DNA of 64,000 nucleotides from Chitinophagaceae bacterium (GTDB lineage Bacteria; Bacteroidota; Bacteroidia; Chitinophagales; Chitinophagaceae). The notes below the pieces were generated by a model that did not search any database, was not told where the DNA came from, and worked only from the letters and a program-made list of their open reading frames with translations. Of the stretch, positions 51,925-60,429 are shown piece after piece (position 1 is the first letter of the stretch; every line of letters starts with the position of its first letter). The position numbers and the translations under genes were made by a program. Location of the stretch: the NCBI GenBank assembly GCA_019638625.1, contig JAHBTK010000008.1, positions 185,294 to 249,293 of the forward strand, written 5' to 3'.

Positions 51925-52395
51925 ATGTTTAACAAGTTAAAAGCAAAGCTGACAAACCAGCCCTACTTCCTGTTTTTGATAACAGGGGTTGCCTTAATTA
52001 TAACAACAGCTTTTACATTCGGACAAACTGTTGACTTTCATTTGCACGATACCTATTTTGTGGTTTCGGTTAACTACTTTATCTGGGTTTTATCAGCGCT
52101 TCTCATCATTGCCTGGATTCTTTATAAACTTACGGACAGGTTTCTCTGGACGAAAACCCTTACGTGGACGCATGTTCTCGCGACAATATTCCTTTTATTG
52201 TCTTTGTCAACAATTGAATTCTGGTATGACAAAATGCTACCTCCTGTAAAAAGGGAAGTGATAAGCTTTCAGGATATCATGGATGACCAAAAGCGAACGG
52301 GAATAATTGCATATCCGATAGTGGTAATATTTGTTTTGGGGCAGGCAGCATACATTGTTAATCTTGTTGTTGGAATTACCAGGCGTTGGCTTTAA
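51925..52395 (+). CDS. Four-helix membrane protein with a cytochrome-oxidase-subunit-I-like motif
   Basis: A 156-aa integral membrane protein with hydrophobic segments near residues 13-33, 48-68, 78-97 and 128-150. The stretch VDFHLHDTYFVVSVNYF resembles the HDTYYVVAHFHYV signature of helix VIII-X in haem-copper oxidase subunit I, but the second histidine pair is replaced (SVNY), so haem or copper ligation is unlikely. Function unknown. Same direction as the cassette genes and ends 82 bp before the stop of the convergent metZ; composition is between the island and the rest. Confidence 0.7.
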   Translation: MFNKLKAKLTNQPYFLFLITGVALIITTAFTFGQTVDFHLHDTYFVVSVNYFIWVLSALLIIAWILYKLTDRFLWTKTLTWTHVLATIFLLLSLSTIEFWYDKMLPPVKREVISFQDIMDDQKRTGIIAYPIVVIFVLGQAAYIVNLVVGITRRWL

Positions 52396-52477
52396 TAATA
52401 CCGGGACAATCCATTCTCCTGCCCGGATCAGCTAAATGTTCCCTGTTATGCAGGCCTTCAATGATGCAAGGGGTCAA

Positions 52478-53647
52478 TCAACTTTTCTCCAGCGCCTGTA
52501 GTATATCGTTGATGATATCGCCCGAATGCTCCAGTCCTACGGAGATCCGTATCAATCCCGGGGTAATGCCCACCGCGTCTTTTTCTTCAGCGCTCAGTTT
52601 GGAATGGGTGGTAGAGGCAGGATGTGAAGCAATGCTGCGGCTATCACCCAGGTTGGAAGTGAGCGAGAGCATTTGCAACGCGTTCATAAAGCGGATACCG
52701 CTGTCTACTCCTCCTTTTAAATCAAAAGTCACCAATCCGCCGCCCCGGGTCATTTGTTTCCTGGCGATATCGTACATGGGATGTGAAGGATGAAAAGGAT
52801 ATTTTATCCAGTTCAGTTTTGGGTGGCCTTCCAGGGCTTTCACCAGGGCTTCTGCATTATCGCAATGCCGCTGGATGCGTACATCCAGGGTCTCGAGGCT
52901 TTTACTGAGTACCCAGGCATTGAACGGGGAAAGCGCGGGCCCGGTATTCCGGCAAAACAGGTAGAGCTCCCGTATCAGGTCGGCCTGTCCAACCACTACG
53001 CCGCCCAGCACACGCCCCTGTCCGTCCAGCCATTTGGTGGCAGAATGTAATACCAGGTGGGCGCCGTATTCAGCCGGCTTCTGCAAAACAGGAGTGGCAA
53101 AGCAGTTGTCTACCACCAAGATAATATTATGTTTCGCGGCCAGTTTGCCCAGCCACTCCATGTCTACAATGTCCAGCCCCGGATTGGTGGGCGTTTCCAC
53201 GTAAATCATTTTAGTATTGGGCTTTATCAGCGCCTCCCAGGTTTCAGGATACCTGATATCCCCATAGCTGTACTCAATATTCCAGCGTTTGAAATATTTG
53301 GTGATGATGGTGTGGGTGGAGCCAAATACCGAGCTGCAACTGAGCAGGTGATCGCCGCTGTTTAAAAAAGCCATAAAAGTGCCGAATATGGCGCTCATAC
53401 CCGAGGCTGTGGCAAAACCCGCTTCCGCCCCTTCCAGCGCACAGATCTTGTCGATAAACTCCTGCACGGTGGGGTTGCTGAAACGGGTGTAAATATTGTT
53501 GTCGTTCTCCTCTGCAAACGCGGCTTTCATTTCTTCCGCATTTTCGAAACAAAAACTGGATGTAAGGAAAAGAGGGGTACTATGTTCCTGCTCGTTTGTA
53601 CGGCTTGTTTGAATACGCACAGCCTGCGTATTGGGATGTAAATTCAT
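52478..53647 (-). CDS. metZ: O-succinylhomoserine sulfhydrylase-type PLP enzyme
   Basis: A 389-aa trans-sulfuration family enzyme that makes homocysteine from an acylated homoserine and sulfide. Landmarks are NNIYTRFSNPTVQEFIDKIC, GFATASGMSAIFGTFMAF, VVDNCFATPVLQKPA, the PLP lysine in HSATKWLDGQGRVLGG, and TSNLGDSRSIASHPASTTHS. The K-W-L-D-G-Q-G-R-V stretch is characteristic of MetZ. This is a second direct-sulfhydrylation route beside metY. Its stop is convergent with the membrane-protein gene at 51925. Confidence 0.88.
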   Translation of the reverse strand: MNLHPNTQAVRIQTSRTNEQEHSTPLFLTSSFCFENAEEMKAAFAEENDNNIYTRFSNPTVQEFIDKICALEGAEAGFATASGMSAIFGTFMAFLNSGDHLLSCSSVFGSTHTIITKYFKRWNIEYSYGDIRYPETWEALIKPNTKMIYVETPTNPGLDIVDMEWLGKLAAKHNIILVVDNCFATPVLQKPAEYGAHLVLHSATKWLDGQGRVLGGVVVGQADLIRELYLFCRNTGPALSPFNAWVLSKSLETLDVRIQRHCDNAEALVKALEGHPKLNWIKYPFHPSHPMYDIARKQMTRGGGLVTFDLKGGVDSGIRFMNALQMLSLTSNLGDSRSIASHPASTTHSKLSAEEKDAVGITPGLIRISVGLEHSGDIINDILQALEKS

Positions 53648-53668
53648 TCTGCTATTATTTAAGAAACA

Positions 53669-53682
53669 GTGGTGTACACCAC
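53669..53682. promoter_or_regulatory. 14-bp perfect palindrome upstream of metZ
   Basis: GTGGTGTACACCAC lies 22 bp upstream of the metZ start, between metZ and the osmC-like gene stop. It could be an operator for a dimeric regulator or a short hairpin in the leader. Confidence 0.4.
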
Positions 53683-53716
53683 CGTCTTATCAGTAAAGTG
53701 TGAAGTATATAAATTT

Positions 53717-54154
53717 TTAAAGATTGACATCTGATCCGTTTACCACCACTTTCCAGGAGAGATCGGCGCCGGCGCGGCGCAGGGTTTCTGCTACCGAACA
53801 ATATTTATGCATAGAAAGTTCCACAGCCCTCAAAGCCTTGGCAGGGTCTACTTCTCCGGAAATGTTGAAGACAATTTGCGCATTCTGCCAAACAGAAGGC
53901 TCCTTGCCCGGCTCCCTTTCCCCGTCGATATCAATAGAAAAATCTTTGATGTCCTGTTTCTGCTTTTTGAGTATACTGACAATATCTACAGCGCTGCAAC
54001 CACCCAGCCCTGCCAGCAACAACTGCATCGGGCGAAATCCATCCCCCTTCCCTCCCTGTTCTTCGGGAATATCAATGGTAAGGGTATGTCCTCCTGCATC
54101 TGTAGCGGTAAATCCATAGTCTGTATGCGAGCGGTGTAAATGCACATGAGCCAT
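53717..54154 (-). CDS. OsmC/Ohr-family protein
   Basis: A 145-aa protein of the OsmC family. The start at 54154 (MAHVHLHRSHTDYGF) is chosen over the ATG 11 codons upstream. The two redox cysteines are present in LLAGLGGCSAVDIVSIL and SMHKYCSVAETLRRAG. Family members reduce organic hydroperoxides with thiol cofactors. The QGGKGDGFRPMQLLLAGL region matches the OsmC-type rather than Ohr-type start. It precedes metZ on the same strand, 69 bp away. Confidence 0.88.
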   Translation of the reverse strand: MAHVHLHRSHTDYGFTATDAGGHTLTIDIPEEQGGKGDGFRPMQLLLAGLGGCSAVDIVSILKKQKQDIKDFSIDIDGEREPGKEPSVWQNAQIVFNISGEVDPAKALRAVELSMHKYCSVAETLRRAGADLSWKVVVNGSDVNL

Positions 54155-54265
54155 TGGTAAAAGTTTACTGGCAAAGATACAAACCAAACGAAAAGATCAG
54201 GCTCAATTTTTGCAAAGGGGTGTAAATCGTTTTACCGAGGTGCGGCGGGGTTTTATTTGCCTGCA

Positions 54266-54453
54266 GTCGGTGTTGTCACCATAGCCATCCTTAACGAAGG
54301 CGAGAGATAAAATACCCCGAATGGGGTTTAACTTGAATAGTCCCCAACTGAGTTGGGGATGTAACCGGTGGTAAGGTCACCCAAAGTTTATATTGAACCC
54401 CGTCAGGATTCAACGAAACTTTGACATTTTTGCTTGCGGTCGGTGTTGTCACC
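54266..54453. repeat. Hairpin-rich intergenic repeat region
   Basis: GTCGGTGTTGTCACC occurs as a direct repeat at 54266-54280 and 54439-54453 and is itself a small hairpin (GGTG/CACC). Between lie hairpins ACCCC-GAAT-GGGGT and TCCCCAA-CTGAG-TTGGGGA (near 54318-54361). No coding frame is visible in 54155-54515. Similar in style to 2262-2645. Confidence 0.6.
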
Positions 54454-54515
54454 GAACCGCATAAAATTTTCAACAGCCTGCTCTTGCCACAAATGACTTA
54501 TTTTGCGACAGCGCT

Positions 54516-55670
54516 ATGTATTTAAAGTTTCAGGCAGATCATATATTTTCAGACGGAACCTTGCTGGACAAAGATTTCGTTCTCATCACCGATGCTTCCG
54601 GCAGGGTGTTGGACATAACGGAATATGCCCGGGCAGGAGAGGATATACAACAATTTTCGGGTATTATCACCCCGGGGCATATCAATTGCCATTGCCACCT
54701 GGAGCTGAGTTATATGAAGAGCGCCATTCCCGAAAAGACAGGCTTAACCAGTTTCATCGGCTCTGTGATGAAAATGCCCCCCGCATCGCCGGAGGAAAAA
54801 CTGAATGCGATGGCGCTGGCGGATGAAGAGATGTACCGGTGCGGGATAGTAGCGGTGGGAGATATCAGCAACCACGGATTGTCCATCTCTCAAAAAACCA
54901 GGTCTGCCATGTACTGGTTTAATTTCCTGGAAATAAGTAACCTGGATGATGAAAAAGCCGCTGATAAACTGGAACTGTTCAAAGATCTCAGGAAGGAGTT
55001 TCAGTTTGTGTTACCCAATACCACGCTGTCCCCTCATGCGGCATACAGCGTTTCTGCTGAAACTTTCCGCCTGATCAACCGGGAAACGGAAGGAGGGGTC
55101 ATCACCATCCATAACCAGGAATGCAGGGCGGAAGATGAACTGTTTTTACTGGGTACAGGTAAGTTCACGGATTTTTACCAATCGCTTGGAAGAACAACGT
55201 TACCCGTTGGGATTTCCGGTAAAAGCAGCCTGCAAACATGGCTTCCTTATTTTGACAGGGAGCAGACCATTCTCCTGGTGCATAATACCTTCACGACGGA
55301 AGAGGATATTGTTTTCGCGCTGGATTATGCCGCGCAGCGCCGGCTACAGCTTTATTTTTGCCTGTGCCCGAATGCCAATATGTATATCGAACAGTCCCTG
55401 CCGCCGGTGGAGCTGTTGCTGAAACATGATTGCAGGATCGTGCTGGGAACGGACAGTTATGCCAGCAACCGGCAGTTGAGCATCCTTAAAGAGGCTACAA
55501 CACTCCAACGCCAATTTCCCGGCATACCCCTCCCCTCCCTGCTGCAATGGATGACTGCGAATGGCGCCCGGGCCCTCGGGCTGACCGGGCTGGGTAACTT
55601 TAGTAAGGGCACAAAACCGGGGGTCACACTGATAGACCCCGGCTTCAGCCACTCCCGGCGGTTGATTTAA
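54516..55670 (+). CDS. Amidohydrolase-family metal-dependent hydrolase
   Basis: A 384-aa amidohydrolase of the chlorohydrolase/deaminase branch. The metal-binding H-x-H is in GHINCHCHLELSY, the third histidine in ITIHNQECRAED or LLVHNTFTTEED, and the catalytic aspartate in IVLGTDSYASN. LTSFIGSVMKMPP and LPNTTLSPHAAYSVSAETF fit the family. Similar proteins in Bacteroidota act as aminodeoxyfutalosine deaminase in menaquinone synthesis, but no other mqn gene is nearby, so the substrate stays open. Confidence 0.8.
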   Translation: MYLKFQADHIFSDGTLLDKDFVLITDASGRVLDITEYARAGEDIQQFSGIITPGHINCHCHLELSYMKSAIPEKTGLTSFIGSVMKMPPASPEEKLNAMALADEEMYRCGIVAVGDISNHGLSISQKTRSAMYWFNFLEISNLDDEKAADKLELFKDLRKEFQFVLPNTTLSPHAAYSVSAETFRLINRETEGGVITIHNQECRAEDELFLLGTGKFTDFYQSLGRTTLPVGISGKSSLQTWLPYFDREQTILLVHNTFTTEEDIVFALDYAAQRRLQLYFCLCPNANMYIEQSLPPVELLLKHDCRIVLGTDSYASNRQLSILKEATTLQRQFPGIPLPSLLQWMTANGARALGLTGLGNFSKGTKPGVTLIDPGFSHSRRLI

Positions 55671-55746
55671 CAATGATTTTTGTCAGATTTACCCTTTTCG
55701 TAAGTTCAATTGCGGAAACCGTTAATACATCTCAGATTCTATACAT

Positions 55747-55754
55747 TATCTTTG
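55747..55754 (+). promoter_or_regulatory. Candidate -7 element for the ferredoxin reductase operon
   Basis: TATCTTTG fits TAnnTTTG, 110 nt upstream of the reductase start; the -33 region is weak. Confidence 0.4.
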
Positions 55755-55863
55755 CGGACCAATTGGGCTAAAGAAAAGGTTATTTGCCGGCTTTATAGCG
55801 GTTTATTATTTGGTTTACAATCTTTTACAAACCCGATTCGCTTTAAAAGTGAAATAATAAAGA

Positions 55864-56868
55864 ATGAAGACAACTGATCTTTGTATAATCGGAGCCGGCC
55901 CCGTAGGACTTTTCGCGGTATTTGAGGCGGGGCTGCTGAAGCTGCGATGTCATTTGATTGATGTATTGCCGCAGGTAGGCGGGCAACTTTCTGAAATTTA
56001 CCCCCAAAAACCCATTTACGACATCCCGGGATTTCCCAGCATAAACGCACAGGAACTGGTTGACAACCTGATGCAACAGATCGCCACTTTCAAGCCGGAG
56101 TTTACTTTGGGTGAAAGAGTGGACGGGCTGGAAAAACAGGAAGACGGCTCTTTTATTGTTACGACCAACGAAGGAACAAAACTACATGCCAAAGCGGTAG
56201 TAATAGCGGCCGGACTGGGGTGCTTTGAGCCACGTAAGCCGGCCATTGAAAGACTGGAGGATTTTGAAGGAAAGGGAGTAGCCTATATGGTGCGGAACCC
56301 TGAGCTGTTCAGGAACAAAAAAATCGTTCTGGCAGGCGGTGGCGATTCTGCCCTTGACTGGACCCTGTTTTTGAGCAATGTGGCGGAAAAAGTGACCCTG
56401 GTACACCGGGGAGACAGCTTCCGCGGCGCCCCGGATTCGGCGGAAAAAGTAGTAAAGCTGGCAGAAGAAGGTAAAATAGACCTGATACTGAAATCGAACA
56501 TTACAAAAATAGATGGTAACGGTCACCTGAGTGAAGTGCATATCACTATGCACGACAAATCCATAAACACCATTAATGCAGATTACCTGATACCCTTGTT
56601 CGGGCTCAGTCCCAAACTGGGACCCATCGCCAACTGGGGACTCGATATAGAAAAATCGGCCATCAAGGTAAATACGGAAGACTACTCTACCAATACACCC
56701 GGCATCTATGCTATCGGCGATATCAATACCTATCCCGGCAAGCTGAAGCTGATACTATGCGGCTTTCATGAAGGAGCATTGATGGCACAGAGCGCTTTTA
56801 AATATATTTATCCCGACAAACATCTTAGCTTTAAGTACACTACGGTGAATGGGGTGCATGGGTTTTAG
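55864..56868 (+). CDS. Ferredoxin--NADP+ reductase, thioredoxin-reductase-like
   Basis: A 334-aa FAD/NAD(P)-binding flavoprotein of the YumC type, which transfers electrons between NADPH and ferredoxin. The FAD motif LCIIGAGPVGLFAVFEA, GQLSEIYPQKPIYDIPGFP, the NADPH motif VLAGGGDSALDW and IYAIGDINTYPGKLKLIL are present. The CxxC of true thioredoxin reductase is absent. A 2Fe-2S ferredoxin gene follows 90 bp downstream and could be the partner. Confidence 0.92.
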   Translation: MKTTDLCIIGAGPVGLFAVFEAGLLKLRCHLIDVLPQVGGQLSEIYPQKPIYDIPGFPSINAQELVDNLMQQIATFKPEFTLGERVDGLEKQEDGSFIVTTNEGTKLHAKAVVIAAGLGCFEPRKPAIERLEDFEGKGVAYMVRNPELFRNKKIVLAGGGDSALDWTLFLSNVAEKVTLVHRGDSFRGAPDSAEKVVKLAEEGKIDLILKSNITKIDGNGHLSEVHITMHDKSINTINADYLIPLFGLSPKLGPIANWGLDIEKSAIKVNTEDYSTNTPGIYAIGDINTYPGKLKLILCGFHEGALMAQSAFKYIYPDKHLSFKYTTVNGVHGF

Positions 56869-56957
56869 TGGGAAGTGGTGAGTGGTAAGTAATAAGTTGT
56901 GGGGTTACAGGCGGCAGGTGGGTTTCGGGAGGAGGTTTCAAATTTGTCTATTCATCT

Positions 56958-57287
56958 ATGGATTTTATAAATATTACAATAGAGGACAGGAACGGGGAGC
57001 GGAAGGAACTGGAACTGCCTACCGATATGGGGCTGAGTCTCATGGAAGCGCTGAAGGCCAACGAATACAGGATACTGGCTACCTGTGGTGGAATGGCGCT
57101 GTGCGCTACCTGCCATGTGGAAGTGCTGGAGGGTGGCGACAAGCTCGGACCTATGTCTGACCCGGAACTGGATATGCTGGATACACTGCCCGATGCCGGT
57201 CCCGATAGCCGGTTGGCCTGCCAGTTACGCATAAACGACGACATGAACAACGCGGTTTTCCGCATCCGCGGCGATGAAGAAGAATGA
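56958..57287 (+). CDS. 2Fe-2S ferredoxin, adrenodoxin type
   Basis: A 109-aa soluble electron carrier. The cluster ligands are spaced C-x5-C-x2-C (CGGMALCATC, residues about 43-52) with a fourth in LACQLRI. The residues GLSLMEALKAN and PMSDPELDMLD match vertebrate-type/isc-type ferredoxins. It lies between the reductase and pgl genes in the same direction and is the likely redox partner of the reductase. Confidence 0.93.
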   Translation: MDFINITIEDRNGERKELELPTDMGLSLMEALKANEYRILATCGGMALCATCHVEVLEGGDKLGPMSDPELDMLDTLPDAGPDSRLACQLRINDDMNNAVFRIRGDEEE

Positions 57288-57325
57288 ATGTATATTGCAT
57301 CTTCTTATCAAAAAATACCCGCAAC

Positions 57326-58054
57326 ATGACCTTACACATACAGGCTGACCCGGCAGCGGTCAGCAAGGATTTGGCTGAATGGCTGACCACTTCCATTGAA
57401 GATATTCTCAAAACACAGGACAGGTGTACATGGGTACTCACGGGTGGTAATTCTCCCAAAGCACTGTATGCCCTGCTGGCTACTGATGCCTATAAAAACC
57501 GCATCGACTGGAGCAAGCTCCATATCTTCTGGGGCGATGAAAGAGCGGTTCCTTTTACGGATGAGCGAAACAATGCCCGGATGACTTACGAACATCTCCT
57601 GGACAAAGTACCGGTAAACCGGGAGCAGGTACACATCATGCGTACCGACATTGACCCTGAAGACGCTGCCCGGGAATATGAAAAAATATTACACAACTAT
57701 TTTGGTGACACAGGCAAAAGCTTTGACCTGGTATTGTCCGGCATGGGAGATGATGGTCATACATTATCCCTGTTTCCGGGCACGGCCGTTATCCATGAGC
57801 AGCAGGCCTGGGTGAAAGCCTTTTACCTGGAGCCTCAGCAAATGTTCAGGATCACCCTGACCGCCCCGGTAGTTAACAGGGCGGGGAAAGTAATATTTCT
57901 TGCCTTTGGCACCGGCAAAGCCCGGGCCCTGAAGGAAGTAATAGAAGGAGCGCCTAATGCCGATCTGTACCCCTCGCAGGTGATACAGCCGGATCCGGGA
58001 GAGTTGCACTGGTTCGTAGATGAAGCAGCCGTTAAAGATCTGGAAAAAAGATAA
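57326..58054 (+). CDS. pgl: 6-phosphogluconolactonase
   Basis: Hydrolyses 6-phosphogluconolactone in the oxidative pentose phosphate pathway. The start MTLHIQADPAAVSKD at 57326 (242 aa) is favoured over the ATG at 57284 that overlaps the ferredoxin stop. Signature stretches are WVLTGGNSPKALYALL, IFWGDERAVPFTDERNNARM and LVLSGMGDDGHTLSLFPGT, typical of the DevB/SOL type. zwf and gnd are not in the window. Confidence 0.94.
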   Translation: MTLHIQADPAAVSKDLAEWLTTSIEDILKTQDRCTWVLTGGNSPKALYALLATDAYKNRIDWSKLHIFWGDERAVPFTDERNNARMTYEHLLDKVPVNREQVHIMRTDIDPEDAAREYEKILHNYFGDTGKSFDLVLSGMGDDGHTLSLFPGTAVIHEQQAWVKAFYLEPQQMFRITLTAPVVNRAGKVIFLAFGTGKARALKEVIEGAPNADLYPSQVIQPDPGELHWFVDEAAVKDLEKR

Positions 58055-58222
58055 GAGCAATTGTGCAAGGACATTCAGTGTAGCCCAACCCTGTCAGTTG
58101 ACCTTATGAATAAACAATCAGGAGATACTCCATCATAAAGCAATGACAGGCATTAAAGTTCACCCTTTTATTACGTATGTTCACCAATGCCTGCTTCAAC
58201 CCCTGTGAACAGGTCTATCGCC

Positions 58223-58230
58223 TATATTTG
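58223..58230 (+). promoter_or_regulatory. Candidate -7 element for the GH31 gene
   Basis: TATATTTG fits TAnnTTTG, 40 nt before the start at 58270; no clear -33 element. Confidence 0.4.
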
Positions 58231-58269
58231 TACGGTATGTATAATGCTGTCATCAATCCACTTTGAATC

Positions 58270-60426
58270 ATGCAGGTACGTTTGGTTGTTCCCGGGATCA
58301 TTTATTTTATACTGTTATTGAGCTTCTCCGGATCGCAGGCGCAGGAAGCGCTTCAATGGCAGCCGATGGCGCCCGGCGTCTGGAAGGCTGTTTCCGGGTC
58401 ACCCGATAAAGTTACGCCGCTTGGCGTGGCCGGTAATATACCCAACTCCACCGCACTGCAAAAGCTGGGGGATATCTCCTTTCCGCAATCCCTCGGGCAG
58501 AGTTACGCAGAGCAGTTTGAACACAAAACTTTTTTGCGGTTTCCCCTGCAAAGGGAGGAGCAATTGTATGGGCTGGGATTGAACTTTAAAACCGTGCAAC
58601 AACGCGGCACGATCAGGGAATTGCAGGTAGACCACTACGGAAACGGAGATAACGGCCGCACACATGCGCCGGTACCTTTTTATGTATCCGACAAAGGATA
58701 TGGCATCCTGGTGAATGCCGCCAGGCATATAAAAGTATATGCCGGTATTGCTGTACGAAAGGATAGCGAAAACCCGCCTGAGGAGATGAACCGCAATACA
58801 CAACGGAACTGGAATCCGCAGCCCTATTCAGACAATGTGGAAGTGATTGTGCCGGCCGAAGGAGCGGAGATATATCTGTTTGCAGGCAACAATACGCTGG
58901 AAGTGGTTCAGCGGTACAACCTGTTTGCAGGCGGAGGAGGAGTACTGCCGCCCAAATGGGGACTCGGGTTTACCCACCGGACACCCACGCTTTTTTCTGA
59001 CAGGGAGGTGATGAATGAAGTGGAAGAATTTGAAAAAAGAGGGTATCCGCTCAGCTTTATAGGGCTGGAACCCGGCTGGCAAACCTACTCCTATCCCAAC
59101 AACTATGTATGGGATAAGGATCGTTTTCCGCAACCGGATCAGTTTTTACAGAAGTTGCTGGACAAAAATATCCGCGTCAATCTCTGGATCAATCCCTATA
59201 TCTCTTCAAAATCCCCTTTTTATAAGGAAATGCTGCCTTATACAGGAACGCATACAGTGTGGGCAGGCCCGGTGCCGGATCTTACACTGCCTCCTGTACA
59301 AAAACTGTTCAGGGACCTGTTCATCCAACAGCATATCAGTAAAGGAGTAAGCGGTTATAAGATAGACGAAACGGATGGTTATGATGTATGGTTGTGGCCG
59401 AATGTTGCTAAGTTCCCTTCAGGGATCGGAGCTGACCAGATGCGCCAGATATATGGACTCACCATCCAAAAGCTGACGGCTGCCTGGTTCAAAGAGCGTA
59501 ACCAACGGACTTACGGACTCAGTCGCGCTTCCCATGCCGGCGCGTCTTCACTTCCTTATGTGATCTACAACGACTATTACAATCACCGGGATTTTATAAC
59601 CGCTTTGTGCAACAGCAGTTTTATCGGCGTGCTGTGGACACCCGAGGCACGTTCCTCCAAAACATCCGAAGAGTGGCTGCGCCGCATGCAATCAGTATGT
59701 TTCTCACCAATGGCAATGCTCAATGCGTGGGCCGATGGCACCAAACCATGGACCTTTCCGGATGTGGCTAATGAAGTGAAGGAAGTAATGCAGCTTCGCA
59801 TGCAGTTGCTGCCTTATTTGTACAACAGCTTTTCCCAATATGCATTTGAAGGAAAACCTCCGGTACGGGCAATGAATCTTGAGCCGGGGTTTTCATTTGA
59901 AGCCACAGAGCAAAAAGGCGACCTGAACTCCACCGAAAACCCTTACGAAATGGCGGTGAAAAAAGATATCAGGGACCAATACATGCTGGGCGACTACTTG
60001 CTGGTTGCGCCTATGTTTGCCGGCGACACCAAACGCACAGTAGTACTTCCCCGGGGCGACTGGTACGATTTCTATACCGGTGAATGGGTGGGCAATGGCA
60101 GCGTGCTGGAGATAACGCCGGGTTTGAGTAAAATTCCTTTATTCGTAAAAGAGGGGGGAATGATCCCTATGATACCGGCGCTTTTACATACGCCTAAAAA
60201 AGGAGCATCACTGCCGCTGACGATAAGATATTATGGAAAGACAGAACATACCTCTACACTGTATGATGATGACGGAGAAAGTTTTGATTATGAGAAAGGA
60301 GAATTTGGCATAGCCACATTAAAAGTGAGCAAGAACAAAAAAGGACTTTTGCAGGGTACCGTCATCTTGCCAAAGAACAAACCTTTCAGCTACAACAAAT
60401 TTTCCTGGGAATTTATGACGAAATAG
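58270..60426 (+). CDS. GH31 glycoside hydrolase
   Basis: A 718-aa exported alpha-glucosidase or alpha-xylosidase type enzyme. The signal peptide runs to about residue 24 (FILLLSFSGSQA). The N-terminal beta-sandwich includes EEQLYGLGLNFKTVQQRGTI; the catalytic barrel has LSFIGLEPGWQTY, the nucleophile region VSGYKIDETDGYD, the acid/base region RASHAGASSLPYV, and the late GDYLLVAPMFAGDTKRTVVL, followed by a C-terminal beta domain. Sugar specificity cannot be set by motif. Convergent with the PBP4 gene. Confidence 0.9.
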   Translation: MQVRLVVPGIIYFILLLSFSGSQAQEALQWQPMAPGVWKAVSGSPDKVTPLGVAGNIPNSTALQKLGDISFPQSLGQSYAEQFEHKTFLRFPLQREEQLYGLGLNFKTVQQRGTIRELQVDHYGNGDNGRTHAPVPFYVSDKGYGILVNAARHIKVYAGIAVRKDSENPPEEMNRNTQRNWNPQPYSDNVEVIVPAEGAEIYLFAGNNTLEVVQRYNLFAGGGGVLPPKWGLGFTHRTPTLFSDREVMNEVEEFEKRGYPLSFIGLEPGWQTYSYPNNYVWDKDRFPQPDQFLQKLLDKNIRVNLWINPYISSKSPFYKEMLPYTGTHTVWAGPVPDLTLPPVQKLFRDLFIQQHISKGVSGYKIDETDGYDVWLWPNVAKFPSGIGADQMRQIYGLTIQKLTAAWFKERNQRTYGLSRASHAGASSLPYVIYNDYYNHRDFITALCNSSFIGVLWTPEARSSKTSEEWLRRMQSVCFSPMAMLNAWADGTKPWTFPDVANEVKEVMQLRMQLLPYLYNSFSQYAFEGKPPVRAMNLEPGFSFEATEQKGDLNSTENPYEMAVKKDIRDQYMLGDYLLVAPMFAGDTKRTVVLPRGDWYDFYTGEWVGNGSVLEITPGLSKIPLFVKEGGMIPMIPALLHTPKKGASLPLTIRYYGKTEHTSTLYDDDGESFDYEKGEFGIATLKVSKNKKGLLQGTVILPKNKPFSYNKFSWEFMTK

Positions 60427-60429
60427 CGG

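Noticed and set aside
57284..57325. Upstream start of 6-phosphogluconolactonase
   Set aside because: The 14 extra residues do not resemble family N-termini, although the start would overlap the ferredoxin stop.
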